The notes under the pieces are model-generated. The model was not told where the DNA came from and did no database searches. It worked only from the letters and a program-made list of their open reading frames with translations. Of a stretch of 64,000 nt of DNA, positions 23,770 through 35,071 are shown piece by piece (within the stretch, counting starts at the first letter, position 1; every line of letters starts with the position of its first letter). The stretch spans positions 186,001-250,000 of the forward strand of contig JADNYV010000018.1 in the NCBI GenBank assembly GCA_015501055.1, given 5' to 3'. This stretch comes from Mucidula mucida (taxonomy: Eukaryota > Basidiomycota > Agaricomycetes > Agaricales > Physalacriaceae). The position numbers were made by a program, and so were the translations under genes.

Positions 23770-25204
23770 ATGGCCTATTCGCGGCCTTTCCTTCCCCTGA
23801 TAAATACAGGCTGGAGGGACGACTTGGCCTCCAACGCTGCCTATTCCCGCATGTCTTCAGTTACCAACGATGTGCCCAGCAGCGACGACAAGGAGAAACA
23901 GACATTCACGTCCAGCTCCATCGGCACATCTCCAAGTCTAAGGCCCTTCCCAGCTTCCCGACGGCCTGCCCAACGCTCTTTACGTCCCTCTCCTCCCCGC
24001 GTGTACCATCGAGACCCCTTCCTTCCTTCCCCCGTTGACTTAGAATCGTCCAAGGGTGATTCTCTGTGTCCACCAGTCACCTCTCCAAAGGACAAACCAT
24101 CCTTTTCCTCGACTAAAACCTTTTGGGTCGTCCTCTACTTTTGTTTCAATCTCGGATTAACACTCTACAATAAAGGCGTTTTGGTCTCCTTCCCATTTCC
24201 CTACACACTCACTGCAATCCACGCCTTCTTCGGCACTCTCGGCGGCGTCATTCTACTTGGGAACGGATCTTTTCACACCGTTGCTCTCACTGGCCCGGAG
24301 ACGCTTTTAATTGTCGCATTCAGTGTTCTCTATTCAGTCAACATCGTCGTTAGCAATATATCTCTGCATCTCGTTACTATACCAGTAAGTCTTTCTAATT
24401 CGATGCCACATAGCTGTTCAACTCCAGCATAGTTTCATCAAGTTATTCGTGCCGCCACACCTGTTTTCACCATCATGTTCTCTTCTATCATGTTCGGACA
24501 ACACAGCAGCTACATGAAGCGTGTCTCTTTGATACCTGTTGTACTAGGCGTCGGTTTCGCGTAAGCGCACGTCTTCATTGCAGTCAACCCTCCATCTCAT
24601 TCACCCTTAGGACATATGGCGATTACTACTACACCGCCTGGGGCTTCGTGCTTACTCTTCTTGGGACTGTCCTCGCGTCTCTAAAAACTATATTCACACA
24701 CGTTCTCCAATCACCCCGAACCGCATCATCCCCTACGTGGCGACCACAACTCCCATCGCTCACTCTTCTGTATCTGCTTTCACCCCTCGCCTTTATTGAA
24801 TGTGTTCTTCTCGCCTTCTTCACCGGGGAGTTGCGTGATGTGAGGCAGTATGTCACGCACGATATGACCACCCCAAGGGCATTGCTCTTGCCGCAAACGG
24901 ATGCATCGCCCTAGGCTTGAACATCGTTAGTTTCACTGCCAACCGTCAAGTAGGGGCGCTAGGCATGACAGTAGCTGGTGATTATAGTTGGTTCCTCTAG
25001 TTTGACTTTTATCTCACTTCGTTACTTCTAGCCAACGTCAAACAGGTGCTGACAATCGTACTAGCGGTGCTTATCTTCGACCTATCCATAAGCTTTACAA
25101 ACGCGATCGGCATCCTGTTGACTCTAGCAGGTGGTGTCTGGTACGCGTATGTAGAAATCGTGGAGAGAAAAAAAGACCGCGACGACGTAAATGCGCATCA
25201 GTAA
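23770..25204 (+). CDS. Triose-phosphate/nucleotide-sugar transporter (TPT/DMT family)
   Basis: Integral membrane antiporter of the Golgi/ER type, moving nucleotide sugars or sugar phosphates. ATG 23770 is followed by about 110 hydrophilic residues, then hydrophobic segments: FWVVLYFCFNLGLTLYNKGV with the family's N-K pair, FPYTLTAIHAFFGTLGGVI, LLIVAFSVLYSVNIVVSNIS, a segment ending VLGVGFA, and LLYLLSPLAFIECVLLAFF. The last helices include ALGLNIVSFTANRQVGAL, VLTIVLAVLIFD and AIGILLTLAGGVWYAYVE. About ten helices, some 430 residues, stop TAA 25202-25204. Introns at about 24384-24432, 24560-24610 and 24979-25031. One base seems missing near 24867-24868, where the frame steps from VTHDMT to HPKGIALAANG. 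Substrate unknown. Confidence 0.88.
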
Positions 25205-25302
25205 AGGACAGACCACTAACATCCACTCGGAATATCTTAGATTTGTATCTGTATCAATACACTCGCATATGTACTTAGCTCTATCAAGTAATCTCTGTAT
25301 TT

Positions 25303-28300
25303 TCAGTCTAAACCGGCGTAGCGCACATCTGCATTCGAATCTAGCCAGGCAAGCCAGTTCTTGAGGTATCGACCGCCGTGGCGAACGGTAGACGAGTCTC
25401 CGACAACGCACTTCGTGAGCGATAAGCTAACTTCTTTGGAGACGTTTTTCGAGTGCATACCAGATGTCGTTTTGCTCTAGTCATAGCCACTAGTTGTAGG
25501 ATCGCGTCAACCACGCAGCGAACACTAAGCTCTACAATCACACACCATTCAGCCGTCGTTTCTCTTTCAGGAAGCCGACTTCTCGCTAGACAGGCAACAG
25601 GTCAGCGAGACGTCAGTCAGAAAATAGATAAGAGGTGGAGTACCTTATCATTGCTGCGAACAAGGCTGATGATGACAGCATCCTTCTCTCGGCCTTGCAT
25701 ACCATCGACGGTGCCAATTTCGAGTGCGGCGCCATATTGAGGGCGCAAAAGTGACGTGAGGAGCGTCACTTGGCTTGATACCTGTGAGAAAAGCGTAAAG
25801 ATGTCCTGTCCGAGCTACCACGGATCATCTTACGGTGTGATGATGGCTATTTGACCGCGGAACGCCATTCCTGTCTATAGTAAACCATTCAGGAGGGACT
25901 ACGAAAGGCATGATGTCTAGGCCTTACCAATTTGTCCACCCAGGACTTGACGACCATTGCTTCGTTCTCGTTGCATCGCGAGCCTTCGTCGCCATCACCC
26001 TCGAGACGCTCAAAGTATTCACATCCTGCCGTGTCGAAAAACACGACAGGAGTACCGAGGACCTCTTTGATGGCTTCTTCGTCTGTATCCTCGGATTCGA
26101 CGATATCGCTCAGCAAGTGTTCGGATACCGAATTGTGGGATTCCAGTTTGTTGTGATAGAGCGTCTTGGAGGGAATTGACATATCGTTGAATGCATCCTG
26201 CGGGAGCATCAGTTTTTCTGATAGAATACATGCCAGAAGAAACGAACCGATATTGAACAGTCAACATACGTTTTATCTTATTTCCATACATCCTCTCTAA
26301 GCGATCGAATATTGTTGTCTCGAGCGTCCGGGGAGGTATTAGTGACGGCGATTTCGATTTTGCGGATACAACAGGTTTCTCAGTTTCCTCAGCTTCAGTT
26401 GAAGCTGAATCGTCTGAATCCGACGCATCTTCAGTTTGAGGCTTCGCTTTCGGTGCATTCTTTTTGGCTTTCGGAGCAGGCGCTTTAGCCTTTTTCTCCT
26501 TTTTCGCCTTGTCGAGAGAGAGGACCGTTGGCGGCAGCTGCAGCGGATCACCCGCCAGGATGAGCTTGCTAGCCTTAAAGATCGGGACCCAGCAAACCTA
26601 GGAGAAGCGCACATCCATAGACTGTCTACAAATAACAGCATCTCTTACCGGTTCAAGCGCCTGAGTAGCTTCATCAATGATAACAACGTCGAAGGTATGA
26701 TTTCTCAATTGTCGTCCACCAGCAGAGTGGCATGTCGTGAGCACAACCTCGGGAATCTCAATAAGACGTTCGCAGAGCAAAAGTATGATTACCTGAGACT
26801 CGCTTAAGACAGCCTCTACCACTCCTCCTTCTCTCTGCCGGTATCTGATGCTCGAGTCAGCCTTGGAAGGTCTAAAAGGTAACTCGACGAACTCCTTGCG
26901 CAGTGCCTTCACATCTTCCCACAGTTTCTTTCTTTCAGCCCCCTTCGGTCGTTTACCTTTCGCGCCTTTGCCGCTGCCTGATAAAACGTTCAGTGTCGAT
27001 TCCAGTTCAGCGCGGACATCTTTAGCCAGAGCCGCCTGAGGACGTAACTCAGTGAGCATACAGAATCGGCTACTCGTTACAGACCTGGTCAGTCCGCGAA
27101 GCTTTCACCTCAAGAGTCGAGTCCAAGACACCTTCGTGCGCCATGACCCTCGCTGGATGTCCGATCGGGTCACTCTAAGCCGCTCTCCCTTTCCCCAGGT
27201 GGAAGCGCCAACAGTCGTTCCAGAATGTTGTCCACTGAGAGATTAGACGCGCCGCATACAAGCAATCTGCGAGGTTTCCCATCCGGTGCAGGAGAATGAG
27301 TTAGCTGTCGTATGATTTCTATTAAGGTGTGCGTCTTTCCGGTACCTATCGATGAAATATGTCAGCCTAGGAGAGTAGAGTTCAAGATGAATCTTACCAG
27401 GCGGTCCGTGGATGCATGCGACTTCCGGCGCTTCTAAGCAAAACTTGATGGCATCCTTCTGACTGGGATTAAGAGTGTCATCGAAAAATGGATAGGTGGC
27501 ACAGGGACAGGATCCGAAAGAGGCGAAATCGCGGACAAGACTGAATAAGAGGTGTTAGTTTGGGGATGGTCTTGTCATTGGGCTGGAATTATCTGAGTGA
27601 GGCTATATGGGTCAACGAACAAGAGTAAATCTGGCTTACTTTAGATCCCGTAACAACACTTTCAAGCGTATCAATAGCCTTGTCCATCCTAGGTTCACGT
27701 CAAATGACGAATAACAATCAAGAGGCGTGTAATACCTGTCGTATGTTACACTGTTAGCAATCTTCAAGACGCGACATCGTTCTGGCAGATCGAGATCGCT
27801 TGAAGAGTCCGATTGATCTACAGCCACGACAACACGAGTATCAGAGACCTAGAAAATGAAACGGAGTCGAAGATAGAAAGCGGTAAAACTACCTTGTAAA
27901 CAACGCCTTCAACTGCAGAAGTGGTCGTTTCGGGAGTGCTTATGGTCTTTTTGGGTTTTTTCTGTGAGGCCGCATTCGTCACGTTCGCTTCGACCCTTGC
28001 AAGATCTCCAGGACTATCGGAGGTTCAGGTCAGGTGCAATTAACCAAGAAGGATTCTTATACCGAAGGGTGTGGGGCGGGAAAATGACAGATGTATGATA
28101 TGCCGCCGGCCGTTCTAGTTCAATGAGGCTGCCTTGAATGAACATTACTTCACAAGCGAGCACTTGTCCATCACTTACGTCTTCCCACCGAGCCCCACGT
28201 TCATCGATACAACACCAGGCCGGCAAGAGATAAACCTTTCTGCTCCAAGAGCTTCGGACCGCAATTTGACAGAAGAAGGGAGCTCCGTTCAATTTCTGCA

Positions 28301-28373
28301 TTTCTTTCTAGGGCAAGAGGTAACGTTGTCGCGCAATGAAGGCGGTGAAGGCAGCGTTCTGCGGTTCTGTCAT
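25303..28373 (-). CDS. hcs1: SMUBP2/Hcs1-type superfamily 1 DNA/RNA helicase
   Basis: ATP-dependent 5'-3' helicase of the Upf1-like group (IGHMBP2; fungal Hcs1, DNA polymerase alpha-associated). Start at ATG 28373 (MTEPQNAAFTAFIARQ). The N-terminal domain shows KLLEQKGLSLAG, MNVGLGGK and VELERPAAYHTS. Walker A is CIHGPPGTGKTHT, motif II VVIIDEATQALEP, motif III ILAGDPLQLPPTV, motif IV LTVQYRMH, motif V TVDGMQGREKDAVIISLVR and motif VI RRLNVAMTRAKRH. The C-terminus reads CVVGDSSTVRHGGRYL and stops at TGA 25303-25305. About 900 residues. A Lys/Ala- then acidic-rich insert sits between motifs III and IV. One base seems missing at each of 28311-28313, 28215-28216 and 26171-26173; otherwise the motifs are complete. 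Tail-to-tail with the transporter. Confidence 0.92.
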
Positions 28374-29014
28374 TGTTGGTGACAGAAAGAGGCAAAGTAC
28401 AGAAAAGGCAATGAACGCACGGGCCGGACGTAATTTGACAAAAGTTGCATCAGGATCGTATAAGCCTTTCACGTCATGCCGAATTTCATCTGAATGAACG
28501 ACGGGCACAAAAAAAAATTATTGGGCGTTTCTTACTCATACAATTTAAGTTACTACTCAGTGAGGATGAGTCTTCGCCTGGAATCGAGGAAGTTTGGCTC
28601 GTCGATGATTCGGACCGGAAGCCCCAGTCAGTAGGTTGACGATTCTGCTCATGCTCGGAACATCAACGTAAGATACGTTCCGCATCGCGCATTCAATGGG
28701 CACGCCATCGAATGCATGAACGTAGGTTACGCTCACACTAACAGGGCTCTCTGATCATGGTAGTCGTCTTCCATAGCATGCCGTAGAGCCAGAGAATCTG
28801 TTATCTCTCAAATCATTCATAAGCATTTTACTGTGCGAATTAATACGACATGACAAACGACTTACGCGCTTTGCGCACGCGTATAATCATGCTTGGAGGC
28901 AGGAAAGACCGAAAAAACAATAGAAATCACGGATTATGGCATATCGAACGTGCTTGCTCAGGGAGAGAAGCCGCGGGACGCCGTTGAGAGTCTCCTGTCC
29001 TACACGCCTTTTAA
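28374..29014. other. Upstream flank of the helicase gene, no gene seen
   Basis: About 640 bp, with only short frames lacking recognisable features. The helicase promoter must lie in its left part. Confidence 0.35.
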
Positions 29015-29489
29015 TTACCACGTAGGCTCGTCGTCGACGTTGATAGCAATATGAAGCTTGGGTGTACGTATACTGCCGACCCGGTAGTCAGTTACGCCCG
29101 CAATGAAAGCCAAGACCCAGTGACAGGAGTTGCGCAGCGAGACGAAAATAATCGCAAACGAGGTATCACGTTTCGGACCGTATCGCCACACTAGCTGATG
29201 ATCATAGCAGCTAGAAGAGGGGCTGCTCTGATTCGAAATATAGAAGGGCATTGAAACTTGGACGTCGGACAGTAATGCTGTCAAGGGAAAGCACTTGATG
29301 GGAGTATACAGACAGCCCCACTAGAGTCCCACTAGAAGACAGTGCCGTTACGGACATACATCTTATCGTCTTTGAGGTTGGGCCAGACGATAGAATAGAA
29401 CTGCGACAGGAGTTGGGTGCAAGAAAGACGTTGCCACCTGATCCATCGCGGTCAAGGTCACGAACGTATGTAGGTCCATGCTGATCCAA
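29015..29489 (-). CDS. Possible small orphan gene
   Basis: Two overlapping minus-strand frames could be exons of one gene: one beginning MDQHGPTYVRDLDRDGSGG at 29489 and one ending RTPKLHIAINVDDEPTW with the stop at 29015. A third frame between them reads TQLLSQFYSIVWPNLKDDK, which looks coding. No family is recognised, and the splice pattern or frame breaks joining them are unclear. Composition is unlike random frames, but evidence is weak. Confidence 0.25.
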
Positions 29490-30072
29490 TGTTCTAGGTC
29501 AAGGCGACTAGTGATTTACACGACGCGAGCTCGAGTACTGGTCAAGTCAAAGCTCCTGAACAGAGATAAGGAGGCTTGAGCGGATGGAGCAAATGAAGAG
29601 GAGGCCAGGAGGAGAAATCACGGAGTTTGATGCGGTATAGGACTAGCACCGGCTCGCTACGGGCAACTACACGCGTAAAACCTCGTAAACAGCCAACTCG
29701 TGGGTGTTATCGATGCCTCGCTCCGCCAAGGTGCAGCAAGCGGCCCCAAAGAAAGGACATTCGAAATTGTTTTTATGTGATTAAAATTTATCGCCCCATA
29801 ATCGTTCCACGTTTAGCCGGCATCGGACTTTGAAACGAATTCCATATAACAACCCAGGAGTTGCTACATTTCCTTACCTTCCACCACCACTTTCCAGCGT
29901 CGCATTGACATTCTCATCTCAGAGTTACTTGCTCCCCTGTGCATGTACTCGAACCAACTTTGCAGCTCTCATAACTCTCATCGCGGCACCAAACACACGT
30001 CTGCTGCCGGGTTTCTCATATCGTTCTAATTCCCTCCCTTCTGTCCTCTGTTGCATATAATCTATTATCACA
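29490..30072. other. INO1 upstream region
   Basis: About 580 bp without a supported gene, containing the INO1 promoter and leader. The last 200 bp are pyrimidine-rich (C/T runs), common in front of highly expressed fungal genes. I could not identify a clear inositol-responsive element. Confidence 0.4.
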
Positions 30073-31847
30073 ATGTCTGCGTCCGGATACACCACTCCCG
30101 AATCCGAGCTCGAGGGCATCCTCCCCGTTCACCCCACGGCGGCTCGTCGTCCCAATGCCATCGTTGTGCAGTCCGAGCACACGTCGTACTCTGACGAACA
30201 TATCACCGCCAAGTACAGCAACCGCGGCGCCAGCGTCATCGTCGCCGATGGACAATTTATCATCAACCCGACAGTAGACTCGTTTGAGTTCCAGACGAAG
30301 CGCGAGGTTTCCAAGACTGGGTATGTCGTCTTTTTTCTATCGCGTTGTGATCGTCTCTGACGCGTTTTTCAGTCTCATGATGATCGGACTTGGAGGCAAC
30401 AACGGTACTACGTTGACTGCCACCATCCTTGCGAACCGCCACAACATTTCGTGGCACACTAAGGCTGGCATCCAGCAGCCTAACTACATTGGTTCGCTCC
30501 TCCGCGCCTCTACCGTCCGCATTGGCACGGAAGCTGGCACCGGCAAGGATGTCCATGTTCCTGTCTCCGATGTCCTCCCTATGGTCCACCCCAACGACCT
30601 TGTTCTCGGCGGCTGGGATATTTCCGGCACTCGTATGGACAAGGCCATGGAGCGTGCTCGTGTCCTCGACTACGACCTCCAGCGCCAAGTCGCGCCTCAC
30701 ATGGCTGGCATGAAGCCTCTTCCCTCCGTCTACTACCCTGACTTCATCGCCGCCAACCAGGAGGCGCGCGCCGACAACGTCATCCCCGGCACAGACAAGC
30801 AGGCCCACCTTGAGCAGATCAGGGCGGACATCCGCAAGTTCAAGAAGGACAATGACCTCGACCGTGTCGTTGTCTTTTGGACTGCCAACACCGAACGCTA
30901 CAGCGAGATCATTCCTGGTGTCAACGATACCGCCGACAACGTGTTGAAGGCCATCAAGACCTCCCACTCCGAAGTTTCCCCTTCTTCGCTTTTTGCCGTT
31001 GCTGCCATCTTGGAGGGCGAGCCGTTCGTCAACGGTGCTCCTCAAAATACCTTCGTCCCGGGTGTCATTGCGCTTGCTGAGCAGCACAAGTCCTTCATCG
31101 GCGGAGACGACTTGAAGTCTGGTCAGACCAAACTCAAGTCCGTTCTCGCCGAGTTCCTCGTCAATGCTGGTATTAAACCTCTGTCGATTGCTTCGTACAA
31201 CCATCTCGGCAACAATGATGGCCACAACCTCTCGGCGGAGGCGCAGTTCAAGAGCAAGGAGATCAGCAAGAGCAGTGTCGTCGACGACATGGTTGACGCG
31301 AACCGCTTGCTGTTCAAGGCGCCTGAGGGCAAGGGTAAGGGTGAGCACCCTGATCACATCGTCGTGATTAAGTATGTCCCCGCTGTTGGCGACTCCAAGC
31401 GCGCCATCGACGAGTACTACTCCGAGATTTTCTGCGGTGGTCGCTCGACTATCAACATCTTCAACGAGTGCGAGGTATGGTCCATTGTCTGTTCTCATGT
31501 TCACCCACTGATCCCTCCCTAGGATTCGCTTCTCGCGACGCCTTTGATCTTGGACTTGGCTATCCTCACTGAGCTCTTGACTCGAGTCAAGTACCGCAAG
31601 GCAGGCTCCGGCGAGTTCCAGCCTTTGTACTCGGTTCTGTCGCTCCTGTCGTACATGCTTAAGGCGCCGCTTGTCAAGCCTGGTCAGTTCACACTTAGCC
31701 CAGCAAATCGTCGTCTTCTAACACTTTTTAGGCACCGAGGTCGTCAACAGTCTCAATAGGCAGCGCAATGCCCTCGACTCGTTCCTGAAGGCGTGCATTG
31801 GCCTTGAGAATAACAGCGACTTGCTCCTCGAGACCAGGATCTGGTAA
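30073..31847 (+). CDS. INO1: Inositol-3-phosphate synthase
   Basis: Converts glucose 6-phosphate to 1D-myo-inositol 3-phosphate with NAD as cofactor; first step of inositol and phosphatidylinositol synthesis, cytosolic. Exons 30073-30320, 30373-31474, 31523-31682 and 31732-31847 add to 1,626 nt, an exact multiple of three, coding 541 residues, normal for the family. Signatures: [16 protein letters not shown] (NAD binding), [44 protein letters not shown], and [20 protein letters not shown] near the C-terminus. The last residues are LLLETRIW before TAA. The gene is intact, with codon use strongly biased to C at third positions, as expected for high expression. The long antisense frame over it is a composition shadow. 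Confidence 0.98.
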
Positions 31848-32491
31848 ATTGCAGATGTCGGAGGATTTCATTCCGCATGGATTCAACTCTATCGCGGAGA
31901 AGGTTGACCAAAAGGGTCCCATATTCTTGTTTTCTTAGATGTACGCCTGAATGCTATCTGATTGTTTGATATGAACGAATGAGTTGAACTTCACTACGAC
32001 CAGCAAGATCAGCCCATGGCAGCCCATTCATGCGATGCGAACAAGCTCAGTTGTAGATGTACCTTCGACTCTACTGCACCTAATGGTGCCGAGTCAAAGC
32101 GCTGATCAGATCCTCGTTATTACAGAATGCCCCATATTACATGTTCTCCGTATCCCGCGTAATGGAGGCGCAATATCGTATCTTGGTTTCATGGTTGTCA
32201 TTATGACACACTTCATTGGGGATGTTTACATGTCCATGCGCTCAGAATGAAGTGAATTTCTTGCTTCTCAGTCCATGGACACCGCGTCAAACCATTGCTT
32301 TGGTTGTGAACCTACATATTTTGATTTCTAGTATCGTGATTGGTGCGGCTGGTGGATGAACTAGCAGTTGGAAAGCAAAGAATAGCAAAATACTATATGA
32401 ATTCACAAGTCCGTCATAAAGAATCGAAATACAATAAGTGTGAAAGTAGAAGTTTGCGTTAAAAAGTCGTCAATTAGAATGCATAATCCGC
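31848..32491. other. Convergent intergenic region
   Basis: About 640 bp between the INO1 stop and the cupredoxin stop. AT-rich towards 32250-32470, no gene seen; probably the two 3' untranslated regions. Confidence 0.4.
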
Positions 32492-33775
32492 TTAGTAGCC
32501 AGCGCCGCTCCCACCACCGGTGTATCCACCAGTTCCGTTGATCTTGATGGAAAGCGCCTTAAAGGCGTCAAAATTCTTGTTGCTGTCTTCTTTGGCGTTG
32601 ATCGAGAACACCATACCAGAACCGCAGTGGCCCGTCTGTCCACAGAATCCCCAGATCGGCTTATCCTAGAGAGCGTTTCTTAGTACAGGCGCTCACTTGA
32701 AAAGGAGGAATGACATACATCGTAAACGGTGATCTGGAATGTAGGGAACTCGGTGGCGTTGGGAGAGACGGGCATACTGTGGATGGCGTTCATGAGAACA
32801 ACGCAGAGGTCCTGGGAGGAAGTACATACAATCCGGAAGCGAATCCGATTTCCCCTGTGCTGGAGGTGTCAGCCAGAGGCTGGCAAGGGTGCTCAAAGCT
32901 GCTCTGGGTGACGGTGTGGTTCTTGGGCTTGAAGATAAAGGTGACAGTGTCGTAGACGTTGGCCGTGATGTTCGGTGGGCCATATTCAAGCTTTCCGTCG
33001 ACACCAACGATGATCTGGTGGTCGCAGGGAGCTGAAAAAGGTATGAGTACTGCGATCGGTGGCGTGGAGAAAGTAACTTTACTGTAATCGTCATGAGAAT
33101 CATCATCGCCCGAAGAATAGCTGTCGTCCCAGTAGGTACCGTCATCGTCACAGGTGTAGCCGGGAGGAGTGGCGGTGCCATTAGTGGCGATGGCTAAGGC
33201 TTTGAAGTTGGCGAACGACTTGGGATCGTAATCGGGAGGCGGGTTGATGGCAAACACCATACCTGCCTTGGTGTCAGCGATTGATGCCCATGAAGTGATA
33301 GCTTGACCTACCCATGCCACAATGACCGGTCTGTTCGCAGTGGATCCAGACGGGCTTGTCGTCGGTAACTGTGACATAGAATGACTTCGTCTCATAGTCA
33401 TCAGGCGAAACGGGCACGCTAAAAGATTTAGAACTTGGGTCAGCATAGAAAGGGAGAAATAGAAAGTTATCTTACAAGCCTGAATCGATACCATGCTCTA
33501 GAGGAACGCATGGCTTATTGAAGGAAGACTGGGTGACGGTATGGTTCTTGGGGTTGCTGGAGACAATATTAGCTGAATTGATCATGACCATCAAGGCGCA
33601 GAATGGCTTACAAGTTGAACATAACGGTGTCACCGACGTCGGCATAGACGTATTCGGGGTAATACGCCAGCATGCCGTTCGGGCCAACCTCTACAGTATG
33701 TGTTTGCCCCCCGTACGTGGCCATAGCCGCGGGCACAACAGCAGAAAGAGCAAGGACAAAAGCGGATTTCATCAT
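32492..33775 (-). CDS. Secreted protein with two cupredoxin (plastocyanin-like) domains
   Basis: Start at ATG 33775 gives a signal peptide (MMKSAFVLALSAVVPAAMA). Two homologous domains follow. Domain 1: a strand near GDTVMFNL, the first copper-ligand His in NPKNHTVTQSSF, and Cys/His/Met ligands in HCEQTGHCGMGMVF. An acidic Asp/Ser/Tyr-rich linker (YWDDSYSSGDDD) separates it from domain 2: APCDHQIIVGVDGKLEY, KPKNHTVTQSSF, and FCGQTGHCGSGMVFSI. Ligands are conserved in both, so both should bind type 1 copper. The tail is Gly-rich, ending at TAG 32492-32494. About six introns. Fungal proteins of this kind are extracellular or wall-bound; the redox partner is unknown. Confidence 0.88.
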
Positions 33776-33894
33776 CGTGAAAGCGTAAGAAGAAGAAAAA
33801 GACAAGTAGGCGTGTAGAAGAAGAAAGTGAAAACGACGCCAACGAAAGAGAAAGAACACCAAGCGGTAAGGAAATACAGAGACCAGGCTGAGCA

Positions 33895-33900
33895 TTTATA
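33895..33900 (-). promoter_or_regulatory. TATA box of the cupredoxin gene
   Basis: TATAAA on the minus strand, 120 bp before the ATG at 33775. It would give a leader of about 90 nt. Confidence 0.5.
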
Positions 33901-35071
33901 GTGCCACAGTGCCCTGTGTTCGCGGATTCCATTAGTTCGGTTTCGGCGACCTTGGACACGCTAAGACCGCGCACTGGTACGAACACAGGGCGCATTAGGC
34001 AGACTTTGCAGAGCCCGAAGGCGCTCGGTTCCTTCGGAGTTTCCGATTATCGATTTGCCCCCTGCATGTTACGACAAGCCGACAATTCAAGGCGGTGCTT
34101 GTGTGGGAATCATCTATGGATGGGTTGGTCGAAATAGAAGAATGGAGCGCCATTAATGCCGCAGACTACCAGCGATGGCTAATGCGCGAGTCTCGTGGCA
34201 GAATAACGTAGTAGAGTAGTCACGGTGGCTCAGGCAGAATAAGGACATATGGCTGGAAGATCGGGCGACGAGTGGTAATGCGATACGAATGCGGATCTGA
34301 GTCCTGCGTGTCTTTAGTGTGTATGTTTACACTAGTGTCTGAGAGAGAGAGAGAGAGTAATGAATTGAACAGCGCCTTGTGGGCGGGGCTATCGGCACTT
34401 TTCATCAAACACTTTGTATAGCCCTATCAAAAAGTCTCATCCATCTTTTCGTGTTTATCATATCACACCTTCTTGTTCATCCGGTCCTCGACGAGCACTC
34501 GAGCTACACAGGTTCGTCGTGATAGATCCTACATAGTTTCTCAGTTGCTCGTCTTCGAGTCGATGTCTGATCCGTCAAAGTGACCCACCTCCGAGTCAAG
34601 CAACCCTGTCAGGTGAGCGCGCCCATTTTGCGATGAAACGGACTCAGACTATGCGGGATTCCCAGAAAGACGGAGACATAGATTACTTGTTACTCCAATT
34701 CAGCTGCGAATGGATTAGACCATTGATCATTGTCAAAGCCAACGCGCGCGCAGATTGTGGCCGCTTGAGAAACGACGTTCCCGAGAATAGCGACACTGGT
34801 GTTACAAGTGTACAGAGTTGTGCAAGTCGAGATGAAAAAGCTTATGTCACGATTTACTTTTCTTCAGGACATTGAATTGCTCACTCGCCCATGTAGCCAG
34901 ATGAAGCTTTTTCAGCCCCATGATCTCATCTATGCTTCAACGTTCTAAAAGTATGCAATGCTCATACCGGGAAGTGCGCAGGAAAGTCAAGGCTGACGCC
35001 ATATAGCCCAAGGTGGGTCCATAACTAATGATACACCGAATATACATATCGAAAGCGACATCAAACATAAC
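33901..35071. other. Intergenic region, no gene seen
   Basis: About 1.2 kb with the upstream flank of the cupredoxin gene and the 3' flank of TAF8. Only short frames without features. It holds a (GA)n microsatellite at 34341. Confidence 0.4.
34341..34357. repeat. (GA)n microsatellite
   Basis: Eight and a half uninterrupted GA units, in non-coding sequence. Confidence 0.9.

Noticed and set aside
30263..31504. 413-codon open frame antisense to INO1
   Set aside because: It mirrors a highly expressed gene with strong third-position C bias, which leaves the opposite frame free of stops. Its composition is Val/Leu/Asp-rich and no domain is visible.
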